Assembly: GCA_035048485.1 (NCBI GenBank)
Contig: CM068586.1
Coordinates: forward strand, 29,125,849-29,189,848
Source: Pteria penguin
Taxonomy: Eukaryota; Mollusca; Bivalvia; Pterioida; Pteriidae
Direction of reading: 5' to 3'
Length of the DNA: 64,000 nucleotides
Position numbers and translations under genes: made by a program. The notes beneath the pieces are model-generated. The model ran no database searches and was not told the origin of the DNA. It saw nothing but the letters and a program-made list of their open reading frames with translations. Positions 1 to 14,204 of this stretch are shown here, piece after piece (the first letter of the stretch is position 1; each line of letters opens with the position of its first letter).

Positions 1-193
1 GGTAGACTACAGGAGGCAACTCCAATATATTTAGACATAGTGAAAATTATCTATTATATATGGTACTATGGACTAATACAACTATATGTATCATATAAAC
101 TGGTACATTAAGTTTAGTTATATGTTATCTGGGAAATGCAATACCTGATCTTTGATTATCAACAAGAAACCAAAATAGGTCTTTATCACTCAC

Positions 194-2980
194 CTGAGTA
201 TCCTGAGCATATGAAAAACTTAAAAAGTATCTACCGGTAATCAGAATACAGGCATTCTCAAATGAAAGTAGTGTATCATTTTTCAAAGACTTTATTTCAG
301 TTCTGAACCAAACACAACACATTCTAAAATACTTTCGTTTTCATACATTTAGAATTTTATTCTATACATGTATATGTATGTTACCCATCTAAACATTTTC
401 TTTGCCGAAAAAGGATATTCTACTGAGCTGCTTTGCCACACCATGGCATGAACCAACCTTATACTAATTAAAGAGGCTCACTTTGGCCTCTATCACTCAA
501 ATCAGCACAATGAACAAATACCTGCCCTATTCTTTTTAGTCATATGACAAGACAATATCTATCTGAAGTCTGCACAGGAGAATGTGTAAGCACAAGTGCA
601 TTGGAGTTTTGAACTGTCATACTGGGATAGAATAGAATATTATTTTTTGTTTTAGTCTCAGCAGTTAGACTGGTAAAAAGTCATTTTAAAGTACGCACAC
701 CTTTAGGCAGTGTTAAAACTATGAAAAAAAAAATAATAATAAATTAATCATCTTTTATGATCAAGACAATTTATATATTATGTGCAAAAATACTTTACAT
801 ACCGGTTTAAGTATTTTGTCTGCTCCAAAAGAATTTAAAGTTTTCTGGACTTTAAGGTTATCATCTGTGCAGACATTTTAAGCATAAGACTTCTTAACTC
901 TTACAGTTAGAATTATTATTTGACCAATTAGTGCATCAGCTGTTGCAGATGTTCATACAAGTACTACATCATTTACATGTACATGAGTTGAATTTACAGC
1001 TAAATCCTTTTCCACTTTATGAACTTATAGAGTTCTCCCATGTGAAGTCACACTAAAAGCATTACTGGTAGCTCCCATGTTGGATTAATACATGTAGGAT
1101 TACAACTCTCAGACTTTTTCCATTTTTACCATATAAATTTCAATCGATTTTTGAGAAATTTACGAATTATCAGGGCAGATTTCATGAATTCAATGAGTAC
1201 ATACTGTATAATCAAACAGTTGATGATTTTTATTTTTTAGATTAACGAAGTTATGATATACATGAAGATAAAGTTGGAGAGTTGTAATCCATTTAATGAG
1301 ATACATGTAACTCTAGTCAATTTGAGGACACAAAGTTGAATGGGAACACCCTGTAAGAAAACTACATTTGTATAGGGCCACAACGTCTACCAGTTTCTTT
1401 CAAAGCCTTAACCAGATTGGGCAGAATCCCTCTAATGAATGATAGTCTTTCAAATGTGAGATAGGTTTTGTTGAGAGAGAAAATTTTCAGGGTTATTTCA
1501 ACTGCTAAAAATCTTGATTTTGGAAATTTTGTCTCAGTGATTGATTCTTGTTATCTGTCACACTACAATTATTTCACTAATATAGAGACAGTATCTGCCT
1601 GATGCACTGCAATGAATTATAACCCTTTACAACAGACCCTCCCAAAGCTGTGAGGGATCTTTTATGTGCCACCCCTATCATGACACAACACATCAATTTC
1701 TAGTCTCATCCGAAAGACAGAACACCAGTGTGCCTACAGCAGGAGTCAAACTTGGGACCTCTCAGTCATGAGCCCAGCACCTTATCCACTGAGCTACACT
1801 AGCTTGAATTTTGGTTTGAAACTTAAAACTTAATTAGAGAGAATGTCTTTGTTGCTTGCTCTAGTTAGGAGTTTATTACTGCTTAAATATGGAATATTTA
1901 GCATCAAAAATAGCAAAGACTACAGATAAACATTTACATTGTACAGTCTACTACAAATACATTTAAGTAGTATGTCAAAAAGATCATGAAGTATAACCCT
2001 CAACTTTAATACACTTAGTACTGGAAGGAGAAGAAATATCCTGAACCAGCTCATAATGAGATAATGCAGTATTCTCAAAGTCAGACATCCGGGTATTTGA
2101 CAACAGGCATTTGGAACATTTTGGGTAAAGATTTGGACTTTATCATAGAGAGCTATGCATATTCCCAGGAAGAATTTTGGTAAAAAGGAATCATTAAAAT
2201 ATTTCATCACTCAAACAAATAAATTTTGGATATATGTTTTACACATTTCTGATCGTATTTTATAAGAAAAACCCTTTAGAAATGATAAAGAAGAAATTAA
2301 AGTTACGTTAATGCTACCGATAAACCCTAAGTTTTACCCCAAGTGTCATGGCCAGACTCCTCAGCTATCTACATGTATACCAATAGAGACAGTGACGTAT
2401 AGCCGACTTCGAGAATATGCAGTCATTCATTTAAGTTTAGTGGTTCATACAGAAGAAGAGGAGGAACTGTTGGCTTGTTCTTATGTCCAATCTGATAACA
2501 TGTGCAACACACTTACTACTATGAACCATACACTTCAATGATCCATATGAGTATTCATTACAACTATACACCTATGGTCAGAACATCCATATGGTCTGCA
2601 GCAGTTAATGTTATCACATCAAACGTTTTATTAAAATCAGTGTTTTTCTGACACTGCTAATTGAATTTTTCTTCAATAAAGGAGGAAATGTCGGCCCGTA
2701 TCTCGTCTTACTCTTTTGAAATGATTAAAAATTACAACTTTTAAGTAAATATGAAACAGCGTGCAGAAAACAAGAAACGTGTTCAAGCCACACTCAGCGT
2801 GTGAATCTGTCATGATTGACTGAAATTACAACTTACAAGTGTGGGGATAAAACAAAAAATAACGTTAATTTCGGAAATACTCTGAAATAAACGTTACTGT
2901 TAAAATGATTCAATGCACTTTAAAAATACCTGATCTGCCACATCTTCTGCTTTATCTATTAATTCGTTTCTTTGTGCCAT
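194..2980 (-). CDS. 5' part of an unrecognised protein-coding gene (partial)
   Basis: I do not recognise this gene. Three exon-like segments lie on the minus strand. The first, 2930-2980, starts with ATG, encodes MAQRNELIDKAEDVADQ and ends at a clean CAG|GTATTT donor. A 62-bp segment, 803-864, has a CACAG acceptor and a CCG|GTATGT donor and could encode DNLKVQKTLNSFGADKILKP. A 109-bp segment, 194-302, has a TTCAG acceptor and a CAG|GTGAGT donor, with a 36-residue open frame containing TLLSFENACILITGRYFL. Phases do not join directly between the three, so at least two further exons are missing from this model, and the gene continues past base 1. The first exon is the best supported because an ETS-type promoter motif lies just upstream of it. 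The protein family and the middle exons remain uncertain. Confidence 0.35.
1097..1290. mobile_element. Small inverted-repeat element (MITE-like, 194 bp)
   Basis: The left end GGATTACAACTCTC is repeated in reverse at the right end, and the similarity extends imperfectly for about 25 bp on each side. The interior is AT-rich with no open frame. No clear target-site duplication was found, so assignment to a DNA-transposon MITE is tentative. Confidence 0.4.
1588..1806 (-). mobile_element. Degenerate tRNA-derived SINE
   Basis: This is a decayed relative of the better-preserved SINEs at 9582-9843 and 26250-26510. It shares the internal phrases ATCTGCCTGATGC, GTGAGGGATCTTT and CTCATCCGAAAGACAG, and ends in a tRNA-like head read on the minus strand (box-B-like ACTTGGGACCTCTC, then a Cys/Leu-type body). 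It lies in a probable intron of the left-hand gene. Many substitutions indicate an old insertion. Confidence 0.6.
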
Positions 2981-3038
2981 TACGTATAACGCACCGGTTT
3001 TCGTCAATGTTTTCCACAGCCACGTACCATGAACTAAA

Positions 3039-3046
3039 CCGGAAGT
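3039..3046 (+). promoter_or_regulatory. ETS/GABP-type motif CCGGAAGT upstream of the left gene
   Basis: The eight bases CCGGAAGT lie about 60 bp upstream of the candidate start codon at 2980 of the minus-strand gene. ETS/GABP sites of this form are common at transcription starts of housekeeping genes in animals. Position and sequence are seen directly; promoter function is inferred. Confidence 0.3.
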
Positions 3047-4018
3047 ATACGTTGATATCTGAGAGCTACACTGTAATCGTCGTAGCGTATGAACACAAGA
3101 TTTACTTATACACAATATTGAATCCTTCTATATATAATAAAAACATATTTTTTTCTGGTCATTATAATAATTTCGAAAGACTTGAAATTGGTACAATATG
3201 GTGCATAACGATAATTAATTCATATAATTATATTAAGTGTACAATTTACGTTGGAGTAAATTTTAAAATGGAACAGCTGCCACGTTCAGTGGGACTCGTA
3301 CACATTCAAACCCGATGCCCGAAATTATAAAGAAAAAAGGAGGGAATTTGTATTAACTAACTTTACATTCTGTAATCACTAGATGGTTTAGCACTTCATT
3401 TCCGCGATATATGAGCCTTATTTTGTTGATTTTGACGGCATTTTTTATTCGTAAAAGAGGTCCGCATGGGAGGATCTATTATTTGAATGGTTTGGGCTCA
3501 CCACAGATCTGGGCTCACGAAAAAAAATATTATCTTCAAATGGTAGACCCCACTCCACAAAAATACCTAGATATTCGCTGCTGCATATTGACTAGCTCTA
3601 CTTCATAACTTTTATTTAAAAATTCTGTTTCTGTCTTCAATTAATAAGTTTTCAGGTACTAATTTTAAGGTAAGCGTTACATGTACGTGTAATGGCTTGA
3701 GCGACGACGGTAAATTATACTTTACTTCAGTTGTGATTTTACTTAAAGTTTGTTTGAATGTTAAGCTAGTCAAGCTTAATATCAATACCTACAATATTGA
3801 TATAAGATGTAAAAAATACGCGCAGCACTGCTGTATGTCAATATGTTGCTTACAACAGACCACGTACGGTGGACAATCTGATTAAAAAAGAGAAAACAGA
3901 AGACATCTGACAAAGCTGTATAACACAAATCACCAAGGACCTGCACACAAAAAAAAAAATGACAATAGCAGAATATACACGGAACGACATTACAAAAATA
4001 TTCGATTGTGCTGCGGTT

Positions 4019-5000
4019 ACGACACCGACTTAGGACGGTCAGTTGAAGTAACAAACGTCACTCAGTTGGTGTGGTTAACCGGTTTACGGAAGCCCACCTT
4101 CCTACTCACATTTAAAAATTTATAAATAATCCTCCATGTAGAGAACAAGGATCGACAGGTTTCTCAAGGAGAGAGGTAATAAAAATTTATCACACACGAA
4201 AAAATTATAGAATAATGTGTTGCTATCAAAAATATGTAAAGAGACATCAACATAAGTAAACCGTGCTCTGCCCGTCTGCAAGAGAGCTCAGATCCTTGAT
4301 CAATAGGAGTCCCGACTAACAGTCAGAGGGGACGAGGATCAGGATATTGTCTCCTCTGAAAAGGTTTGGATAAGGCCTGTCATAGAGTACCCACCGCCCT
4401 GTTAGTCAGCATGCAACGCTCAGGTAAGTCTGCATTAGGTTGTAGAGGGACCCAATACAAGACCTATGGTCTTAGCGATGATCTCGGGGTCATACTGTCG
4501 ATGTCGAAGGCGTTTAATAATTTTAGAACCAGCCTATATGAAGTTATCGGAACCTTTGACCCTCCTCAGTTTGTACACCATATCTTTATTCCGCTTCTCT
4601 ATTTGTCCCACTGCGGATAAAGATCTGGCGAAGCTCCGTTAGGGGACATGTTCTGGTGAACTCTGATAACGTTTCAGTCACCGAAACCATTATTTCCCAC
4701 AGCCAACCAATATTAATGGCTCGGCTAGGCACGTGATAGTGACGCAGTATGTAACAAACACTGTTCAAAATCTACCTTGTGGGTCACACACGCTGTGGAT
4801 GTAGATTTCATTCCTAGGAATTTGTAACCGATCCACTGATTGGCTGAAAATCAGAGTTCACCAGAACATGACCCCTAGAGACTTTCATTTCCCTGAGTTT
4901 TAGATCAGTTTCCATAGAATTTGATGATCATAATTCTTTTACGCCAGATACCGTCTCGAATGGGAAGTAACCCCTTATAACGAAAAGACCGAACATAGAA
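4019..5000 (-). mobile_element. Retroelement 3' remnant, copy 1 (interrupted by a MITE)
   Basis: The stretch is homologous, in the same orientation, to 6299-6900. Shared landmarks include CCGTGCTCTGC, AGGAGTCCCGACTAACAGTCAGA, TCATAGAGTAC and GCGATGATC. In copy 2 the homologous region adjoins retroelement protein sequence, so I interpret this copy as the 3' end and trailing region of the same element, without an intact frame. A 234-bp inverted-repeat element has inserted at 4642. The right boundary is uncertain because similarity fades after about 5000. Confidence 0.5.
4642..4875. mobile_element. MITE with 26-bp terminal inverted repeats and TA target duplication
   Basis: The termini GGGGACATGTTCTGG... 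(4642-4667) and its reverse complement (4850-4875) match over 26 bp with one mismatch. They are flanked by TA at 4640-4641 and 4876-4877. The paralogous repeat copy near 6805 lacks the insert: its CCGTTGGACACATCATTT corresponds to CCGT-TA-GAGACTTTCATTT here. The interior encodes nothing recognisable. A TA duplication is typical of Tc1/mariner-type and some other cut-and-paste families; the family is not assigned. Confidence 0.8.
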
Positions 5001-6103
5001 CAAGAAAAATGCGAATTATGGGCAATTACGAGCTACTGATAAATCCAGGGGTGAAATCAAATACATGTACCATGAAGGAGTAAGCGTCCCCTGCCGACTA
5101 ACAGCATTTGACGTGATATACCAAAGGTTTATTCGAGACTAGTTTAACTCGTAAGATTGACACAAATCGTCAACTGTGTCATAACCAGTGTAATTAGAAT
5201 TCGACTTGTAATTCTGGTTCTCTACGATACCCTTCAAGAGTATTTGCTGTATAACGGCAGTCACAGTAGTCCTGAGTGGTGTGATATCGTACCACCACAG
5301 TGCAAAAGATCTTACAAACACAGTGATCAAATAAAGAAGTTAACATGCCAGACAGCGATTTCTGGAATCAGCATAGCGGTCCTGAAATTTGCGTAATGTT
5401 GACTTTTAAAGACGTGATTTTTCTGTATTAAGTAGTAAATCTATTTACTTTATCTGAGTAATATCAATCGGTAAATGAAGTAATCATACTCAGAACAAGC
5501 TCTTGCATATCGAATCACTTGAATATATGTATACCATACGCAACTTATAAAGGGTGTTACTACATCTGTATGTAGATTTAACAATGATAAGAAAATTATA
5601 GTAGTGGCGTTTATCATAAAGTGTAATACATGTAATAAGTTTACTGTCTTGACCAACAAATTTTCAGTAAATATTTAAGTACGAATCACAAGAACTATGA
5701 TCTGTTGAATATTAACTTTCCACTTCGTTGGGATATATTGCTTGTACGGACGTATAAAAGTTTTCATTATATAATAGCCAACACGTCAATTTATCTGACG
5801 TATTAAATTAAAATTAATGACCAGTCGCATCTCCTGTTGACACAGAAGCTTTTACATAGATTCAGCTTCGTATGAATAAAATAAGAATTAGTCTACGATA
5901 TCAATGGAAAGAGCCAGACATCATATAAAAACAGAGCAATGCATCAAGGACATACTCTTCGAATTTTTAAAAATTTTAAACAAATTATATATTTTGAATG
6001 AATAATATAATTTGAATAGATAATATATTTTGAATGAATTATATATTTCGCGTCATCACCAAAGAAATGAAAACTGACTGTACAACAACAGAGGCATTGG
6101 TCC

Positions 6104-6135
<32 letters not shown>
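6104..6135. repeat. (AAT)n microsatellite
   Basis: Pure ATA/AAT trinucleotide run of about 32 bp, in non-coding DNA. Confidence 0.9.
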
Positions 6136-6136
<1 letters not shown>

Positions 6137-6298
6137 CGTAATTATTATATACCCTACTTTCATTTTCCATATATTCAATATGAAAAAGCATGAAGGTATC
6201 AAACTCAGTCGTATGAAAAAAAGTCATCACAGACCCAAAAAAAATCAAACAATAAAGACATAGCAAGACACCATAAAACTTTAATTGTAATACAGTTG

Positions 6299-7260
6299 AG
6301 GTGCCGACTTGGAACGAACAATTGAAATAACGCTATATATATATATATATCAAAGACCAACTGGCTACCCAGTTTGAGAGGTCAAACATGCACACAAGAA
6401 ATGTATAATTTATAACAAAATACTGTTTGAAATATATAATTAGTGACGTCAATTTGAGCCTACCGTGCTCTGCTCTTCTGAAAGCGAGCAAAAGCCCTTG
6501 TTGCACAGGAGTCCCGACTAACAGTCAGAGGGGACAAGACTCAGGACCTTACCTCTGTTGAGGAGGTTTCGACAAGGCCCGTCATAGAGTACTCACCACC
6601 CTGTTAGTCAAAGTGCAATACTCTAGAAAAAGTCTGTAGAAGGTTGTAGCGGGGTCCAGTACAAGACTAATTGTATTAGCGATGATCATAGGGTCATATT
6701 TGCGATGGCAAAGGCGTTTTACTATTTTAAAACCTGATGCGTTCGGAGCTTTTTTCCTTTCTCAGTTTATATACAAGATCGCCATAGAAATGTGGAGCTT
6801 CCGTTGGACACATCATTTTGAAAAAGTAATATTTCCGAATTTTGATAAAAGTTCTGAATAAGATCTATAGAATCTTCCAATAGTTTTTCTGAGTTTATGG
6901 TATCCGCAACCTTGAGTCAAATGTTTCGAAGAAATTAGTATATTTGTGTTATGGAAATCAAAAACGCCAGTACAGGCTCTAGCAAATGGAACCATGCAAT
7001 CGGGAAATGTAAATACCATATAATGGGAGCCATCTAACTATGGAAAATTAACAATAGGAAATCCAAGGTCTTCATATTTATCTCGAATACAAGTGTCTAC
7101 ATGGTTTTCATTATAAATCTTGATACTGAGGTCCAAAAAAAGGTGATTCTTTATTAGATTTGTTGGCTTTATTGAGTTGAAGTTCCGGAGGATAGATGTC
7201 TTTAATGTACTTTTCAAAGTCAGGGTTATCGATGGTAAGTATAACATTCAGATATCTAGA
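6299..7260 (-). mobile_element. Retroelement remnant, copy 2, with reverse-transcriptase-associated protein fragments
   Basis: Minus-strand frames over 6813-7247 encode a conserved-looking protein broken by stops and frameshifts. Its blocks include FLDLSIKIYNENHVDTCIRD, GFPIVNFP, PFARACTGVFDFHNTN and GCGYHKLRKTIGRFYRSY, followed by a YGDLVYKLRK-like block near 6780. This order (FLDL, IVNFP, a YGVYIS-like block, FARAC, KLRKT, YGDLVYK) is recalled from the C-terminal part of abundant reverse-transcriptase polyproteins in marine invertebrates. I do not assign the class with confidence; Penelope-like is one possibility. The trailing part, 6299-6720, matches copy 1 at 4019-4640. Confidence 0.6.
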
Positions 7261-7485
7261 TGTGTTGTTAAACTTATAAAATTAAACCGGTCAATATTCT
7301 ACCATATTTTGCTTTGAACCGGTTTCAAATACCGATCGTGAAGTCACTATTAATTACTATTACTACACGCGTTGTTGTGTTGAATTTAAGCAAAATAAAA
7401 TGAGGGGATTTTTATTGGTTTCTTTTTATTATTATTAGAAATGTTGTGATTTTATTCATTCTTACTTCATCGCGAAGGAAAGAGT

Positions 7486-7486
<1 letters not shown>

Positions 7487-7560
<74 letters not shown>
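7487..7560. repeat. (AAT)n microsatellite
   Basis: AAT trinucleotide run of about 74 bp with one TAG interruption. It accounts for the poly-leucine frame on the opposite strand, which is not a gene. Confidence 0.95.
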
Positions 7561-9581
<2,021 letters not shown>

Positions 9582-9843
9582 TTGGTTGATTTTTGTTTAA
9601 CGTCACACCATGAATATTTCACGTATATGGTGACGGCATCTGCCTGATGCGGGGCATACAAATTTTGACCTTCGCAACGGACCCATCCGAAGCAGTGAGG
9701 GATCTTTAACGTGCCCTGCATACCACGACACGAGACCTCGATTTTTACTGTCTCATCCGAAAGACAGGACACTGGCATGGCCAGAGCGAACCCCGGCCTC
9801 CCGATCACGAGTCCAGCGCGATACCACTAGGCCGCGCCGGCTT
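9582..9843 (-). mobile_element. tRNA-derived SINE with 12-bp target duplication
   Basis: The 5' head is read on the minus strand from 9843. It begins AAGCCGGCGCGGCC and has the A-box-like TAGTGGTATCGCGC, while the B-box region is partly deleted relative to the copy at 26250-26510. The body carries GTGAGGGATCTTTAACGTGCC and CATCTGCCTGATGCGGGGCA, and it ends near a T-rich run on the plus strand, i.e. an A-rich 3' tail. AGTTGTGAACGA flanks the element at 9570-9581 and 9844-9855. It sits about 390 bp upstream of the TADA1 start codon. Confidence 0.85.
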
Positions 9844-10229
9844 AGTTGTGAACGAAATGTAAAGACTGTGTATATAGGTTTTATCGTTAGATTTATCCAT
9901 AGAGGTCCCTGCATACCTCTTAGAAAATTTAAATGCAGAAACAGATTTAATCGAAAAGTGTTTAAAAGGATTAAGAGTGGTACAATATAGCAAGAAACAG
10001 TGCCGATTTTAATTGTCATAAATATATGATCTAAAAGGGATTATAATGCAAAAAAGAATCTCAAAATCGAACACTATCACCTGCGCATATTGCCCCTTCA
10101 TCCCATCCATGTCTTCACTCTCTCCCCTTTCGTTTGTAATGAGAAAAACAAGATGCTTTATGCTTACAAACCCACAGTGATTAAAGTACGAAATAGATAT
10201 TATACGATATAAATAATAAATAAATCAAA

Positions 10230-13200
10230 ATGTCAGCCTCTACAGATCTGTCACTAGCGAAAAAAAATCTTCAAGAAAATCTCGGTGATAACATGCAAAT
10301 GTAACATTGACTATTTATTTAAATACAATTAAAATCAAGAACTTATTCGATTTTCGTATATCTATGTTTAAGCGCGAATAAATTCGGTTGAGTTGTTTTT
10401 TGATGATTCTCAGATTGCCATATATCAAGCGCATCCCATATCTAATCAAGTCATTATTAGACACTGTACTCAGTGTACTGTACTGCCATTTTTACAATAT
10501 GTCAGGAGATTCATATATTCAATTGTATATGTGTTATATAGATCTAGCAGACATCATAATTATATATCAGTAGTATTAATTTGTGCTCATTTACACAGGT
10601 TGGGGGCAACCTCTCATTTGAGAGATAATCACTCAAATGAGTAACTATCACTGTTTTCAGTAATCAATTTCAAGGAATGAACAGAAGTAAACAAGTACTT
10701 AAAAATGAAATTTTGGAATTCAAAAGGGCACATGTTTACAACATGCTGAATATAGTTTACAAAACAAGTTGACATTTTTAGCAATGATTTTTCCATTGCA
10801 ATATTGAACGCTTAGATCTTCAGTGACTTTAAAATGGGTCCTCCTAAATGAAGAACTCTAAAAAACACTAAAGAACTCTAAGGTTAATTTCGATATGGAT
10901 GGGTAAAATGGAAAAATAAAATGATATTTAGGTGTATTATGATCATACAAACATAAATATATAAGGTTTGTTGGGGTTTAGATGAAAGGAAAGTGTCATA
11001 ATTGTGAATTGAATATGGCTAGGTTTACGAATCGCATTGCACGTAAAGCGCCATATTGGAAAGTTATTGTGATCGCTGGTGACTTTTTGTTGAAAAGAGT
11101 GTTCAGTCTTGTCATCTGTCAGTCAACTTCCTTTCTACTTTTATGTTTTATGGCTTAGATTTAAATTTTCTGCATGTATGTATATTACTGTGTTTTTTCT
11201 TCACAGATATCTACAGAATTTAAGGTCTTGGTTCAAACAAAAGGTAACACATTTTTCATTAATTAGTTTATTAAGCATTATATATGTGTGGCTTGGGTAT
11301 ATATATATGATATGATGTTTCCAATCTTGTATTGTCATAATTTGTTAAGATACAAAATGTATAGATATTTGATGTTTCATTACTGGTAAGTGCTAGAGCA
11401 GGCTGTATCAAAGCATCCTTGGGGTCATAGAACCATCGTTGAAACTTGACATAGGGTGAAGATTGCAGATCCCCTACTATCAATGTTCTATACTGTAAAC
11501 CACTTATATTTCATATATTTTCAAGATTATGTCACCTAGGATATATTTACAACATAGTTTTCATGAGAAGCCATACAAATGTTATAGTTTAATGGTGAAA
11601 ATCAAGAAATGTATCCAACTTGATATAAAATGCTAAAAAAAAAGGTCTGTTTACAATTGTATTTCATTTCGTATCTTCATTTTCTAGGTGAAATATGTTT
11701 ACTTGCAACATTGTTTGAAATTAGTTTATTGACATTTTCATCAATAGTAAATTCCAAAAACTGGCTATTTTGAGGAAAAATACAGAGTTTTTAACATTGA
11801 GAATGGGTCTGAATAATAACTGACTTCAATTTTCAAAATCCGCAAAATGAGACATTTTTTATACCATTTGATATTGATCAGATTTAGATGACAATCATAC
11901 AAACATTCGCGATTATTCTTGATTGTTTATGCAAATAAAAATTCATTGCTAAATCCTACTTTCAGATTACAAAAGAGGAGTTTGATGCAGAGGCGAGGTC
12001 CATTGTATCCGAAAATTATGGTACATGATTTTAATCCTTACCAAAATTTGATATATATTGGAATCAAACTTCGAGATAAATATTTGAAAGGAGAGATACT
12101 TGTCACATTTTTCTGTCTATTAAAAATAGAATTACTTCATTCATTTGAAGTATGTACATGAAGGGAATGAAATTTTGAGAAAGGCATTTAATTTTTTTTT
12201 CTGACAGTTCACCTTCACAATGAGTTCCTGTTAGCTATTATATCCAGATGTCAAACTTTATCATCTACTCTCAGTAAGTAATAATAATGATAATGGTAAG
12301 GTATGTGTAATGAAAGTCTATTTTTCCATAAATTAGTAGTACAAACTGCAGTCCAGTAAATATAGTTGATTCAGTATCACTAGTAATGAAATCTGTTTTC
12401 AATGAACAATACCGTAAGTCTGGGCTAAGAATACCATAATATTCTATTTATTTATAGAATAAAACAATAATTCAACAGCTAAGAGTTCTCCTAAGATACA
12501 TAGTAGAATTAGGAGATAAACATGCTTTATTTGATTGGTTCTGACAGATATACTGTGGTCATACCATTATACCTTATGATACATTAGTACATAAATAATG
12601 TACATGTATGTCTCAATTTGTACCGTTGGTGTACCTTGATTATTTGGTTGAAGTTGTTCTGGTAATATGGAAGTGAAGATAGAAAAGAGTAGTTTCCAAC
12701 CAGAAACAGGTACATCTAGCAGAACCATTTCAGATACTGCACATTTACCTTTATCCCCATGATAAAATCCTCATTTAACATAATGATTTTTTCAATTTGC
12801 ATGAAGATAGACAATACCATATATGATCATAGTGATAAACAAAAGAAGGTCTAAAACAGAGGTAGAAGGGGTTTCAAGAATAGGTATTGTAATAAAGTCA
12901 CATGTTTGACTTACTCATGTGGATAGTTGACTATGTGAAATATTAACATTGTTTACATTTTACAAGCACTAGATACTGATTTATACAAAATGAAGTAGTT
13001 AAGGCAAGCATAACACAGTTTTACATCCCAGAGTTTTTCCCATCTCATCCAATTGAAAATAAAAGTGAATTATAGTGTCTATGCATTATCAGCGTAGTTT
13101 AACTTCAAACACCATAGAACTTATTTCCGGAGAATTGTATTACAGTTCCAAAAGAAAGCAGTATTAGCAGCAAGTTGGCTGAAATTAAACACAGAGCGAA

Positions 13201-14148
13201 ATTAAACAAATTCCGAAGGAAATCAGCATCGAGAGGGGTAATTCAGGTGAATAAGTTTACTTTAATAGATAGACATTAGAAAAGTTTTGATTATTCTTCT
13301 CAAGGTAGCATTGGAAAAGAGAACATTAAAATAGAATGTACACTTAGAATTTTCTTTATTATACAAGTTAAATTTGTAATTGTAAGTTGTCCCTGTAATG
13401 GAATTCACCAAACTGTGAGCGAAGTACTGATGTTAGGACAATAACTCTATACAGGTGGAATCATACATCATCCTGGCACCATTAATTGATGTTTGACGTA
13501 TTTTGATGCGATGATTTACTCTGAAGTAGGACTGAAAGAATGCCACAATTTTAGTTTTTACCAAATCTATATGTATATGTTTGGTTCAGAGGCCAATATG
13601 TTTTCTGGTTTTTCAATTTGATACTCACCATTTTAAGTTGCATTTCAAAGAAGTAAAAATTAGATGATTAACAACTCAAACTCTTTCTGGTATCTGCTGT
13701 TTGTTAAAATTAATATCTGTGCTCTTTCATTGAAAAGTTTCATGAATATTGTCTGGTTTATGTAAAGTTTGGAAACAAGACTCAATCGTATCATTGCCAT
13801 TTTCATGTTTTGTTCAATTCTTTTAGTTATTTCAAATTAACAAAACTTTAAATGGTAGACTATAAATGCAACATGTACCATGTTCATAATAGTTGAAAAA
13901 ATTACCTTTTATTACAGCAAAAGTTTGTTCCAGCTCATCCTAAATTACCACAGGCTTCATACACTAAAGTAGATCAACATCATTGTAAGTCCTTGAACAC
14001 AGACATAAAAAAAAATAATGTGTCAAATGTAGCATGATGGTGCAAATACTTTCTTCATGAAGTCTTGGTTTTCTTCTCTTTTGTTTTTGGTTTTCTTTTA
14101 TTCATGCATTTAAATCTTTTTACTAAGTTTCGGAATTGTTCTGAACTG

Positions 14149-14204
<56 letters not shown>

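Noticed and set aside
1380..1445. Minus-strand phrase GILPNLVKALKET as an exon of the left-hand gene
   Set aside because: Protein-like wording, but acceptor and donor phases do not fit either neighbouring candidate exon.
2311..2541. Plus-strand 76-codon frame starting MLPINPKFYPKCHG
   Set aside because: No similarity recognised, no splice context, antisense to the probable left-hand gene.
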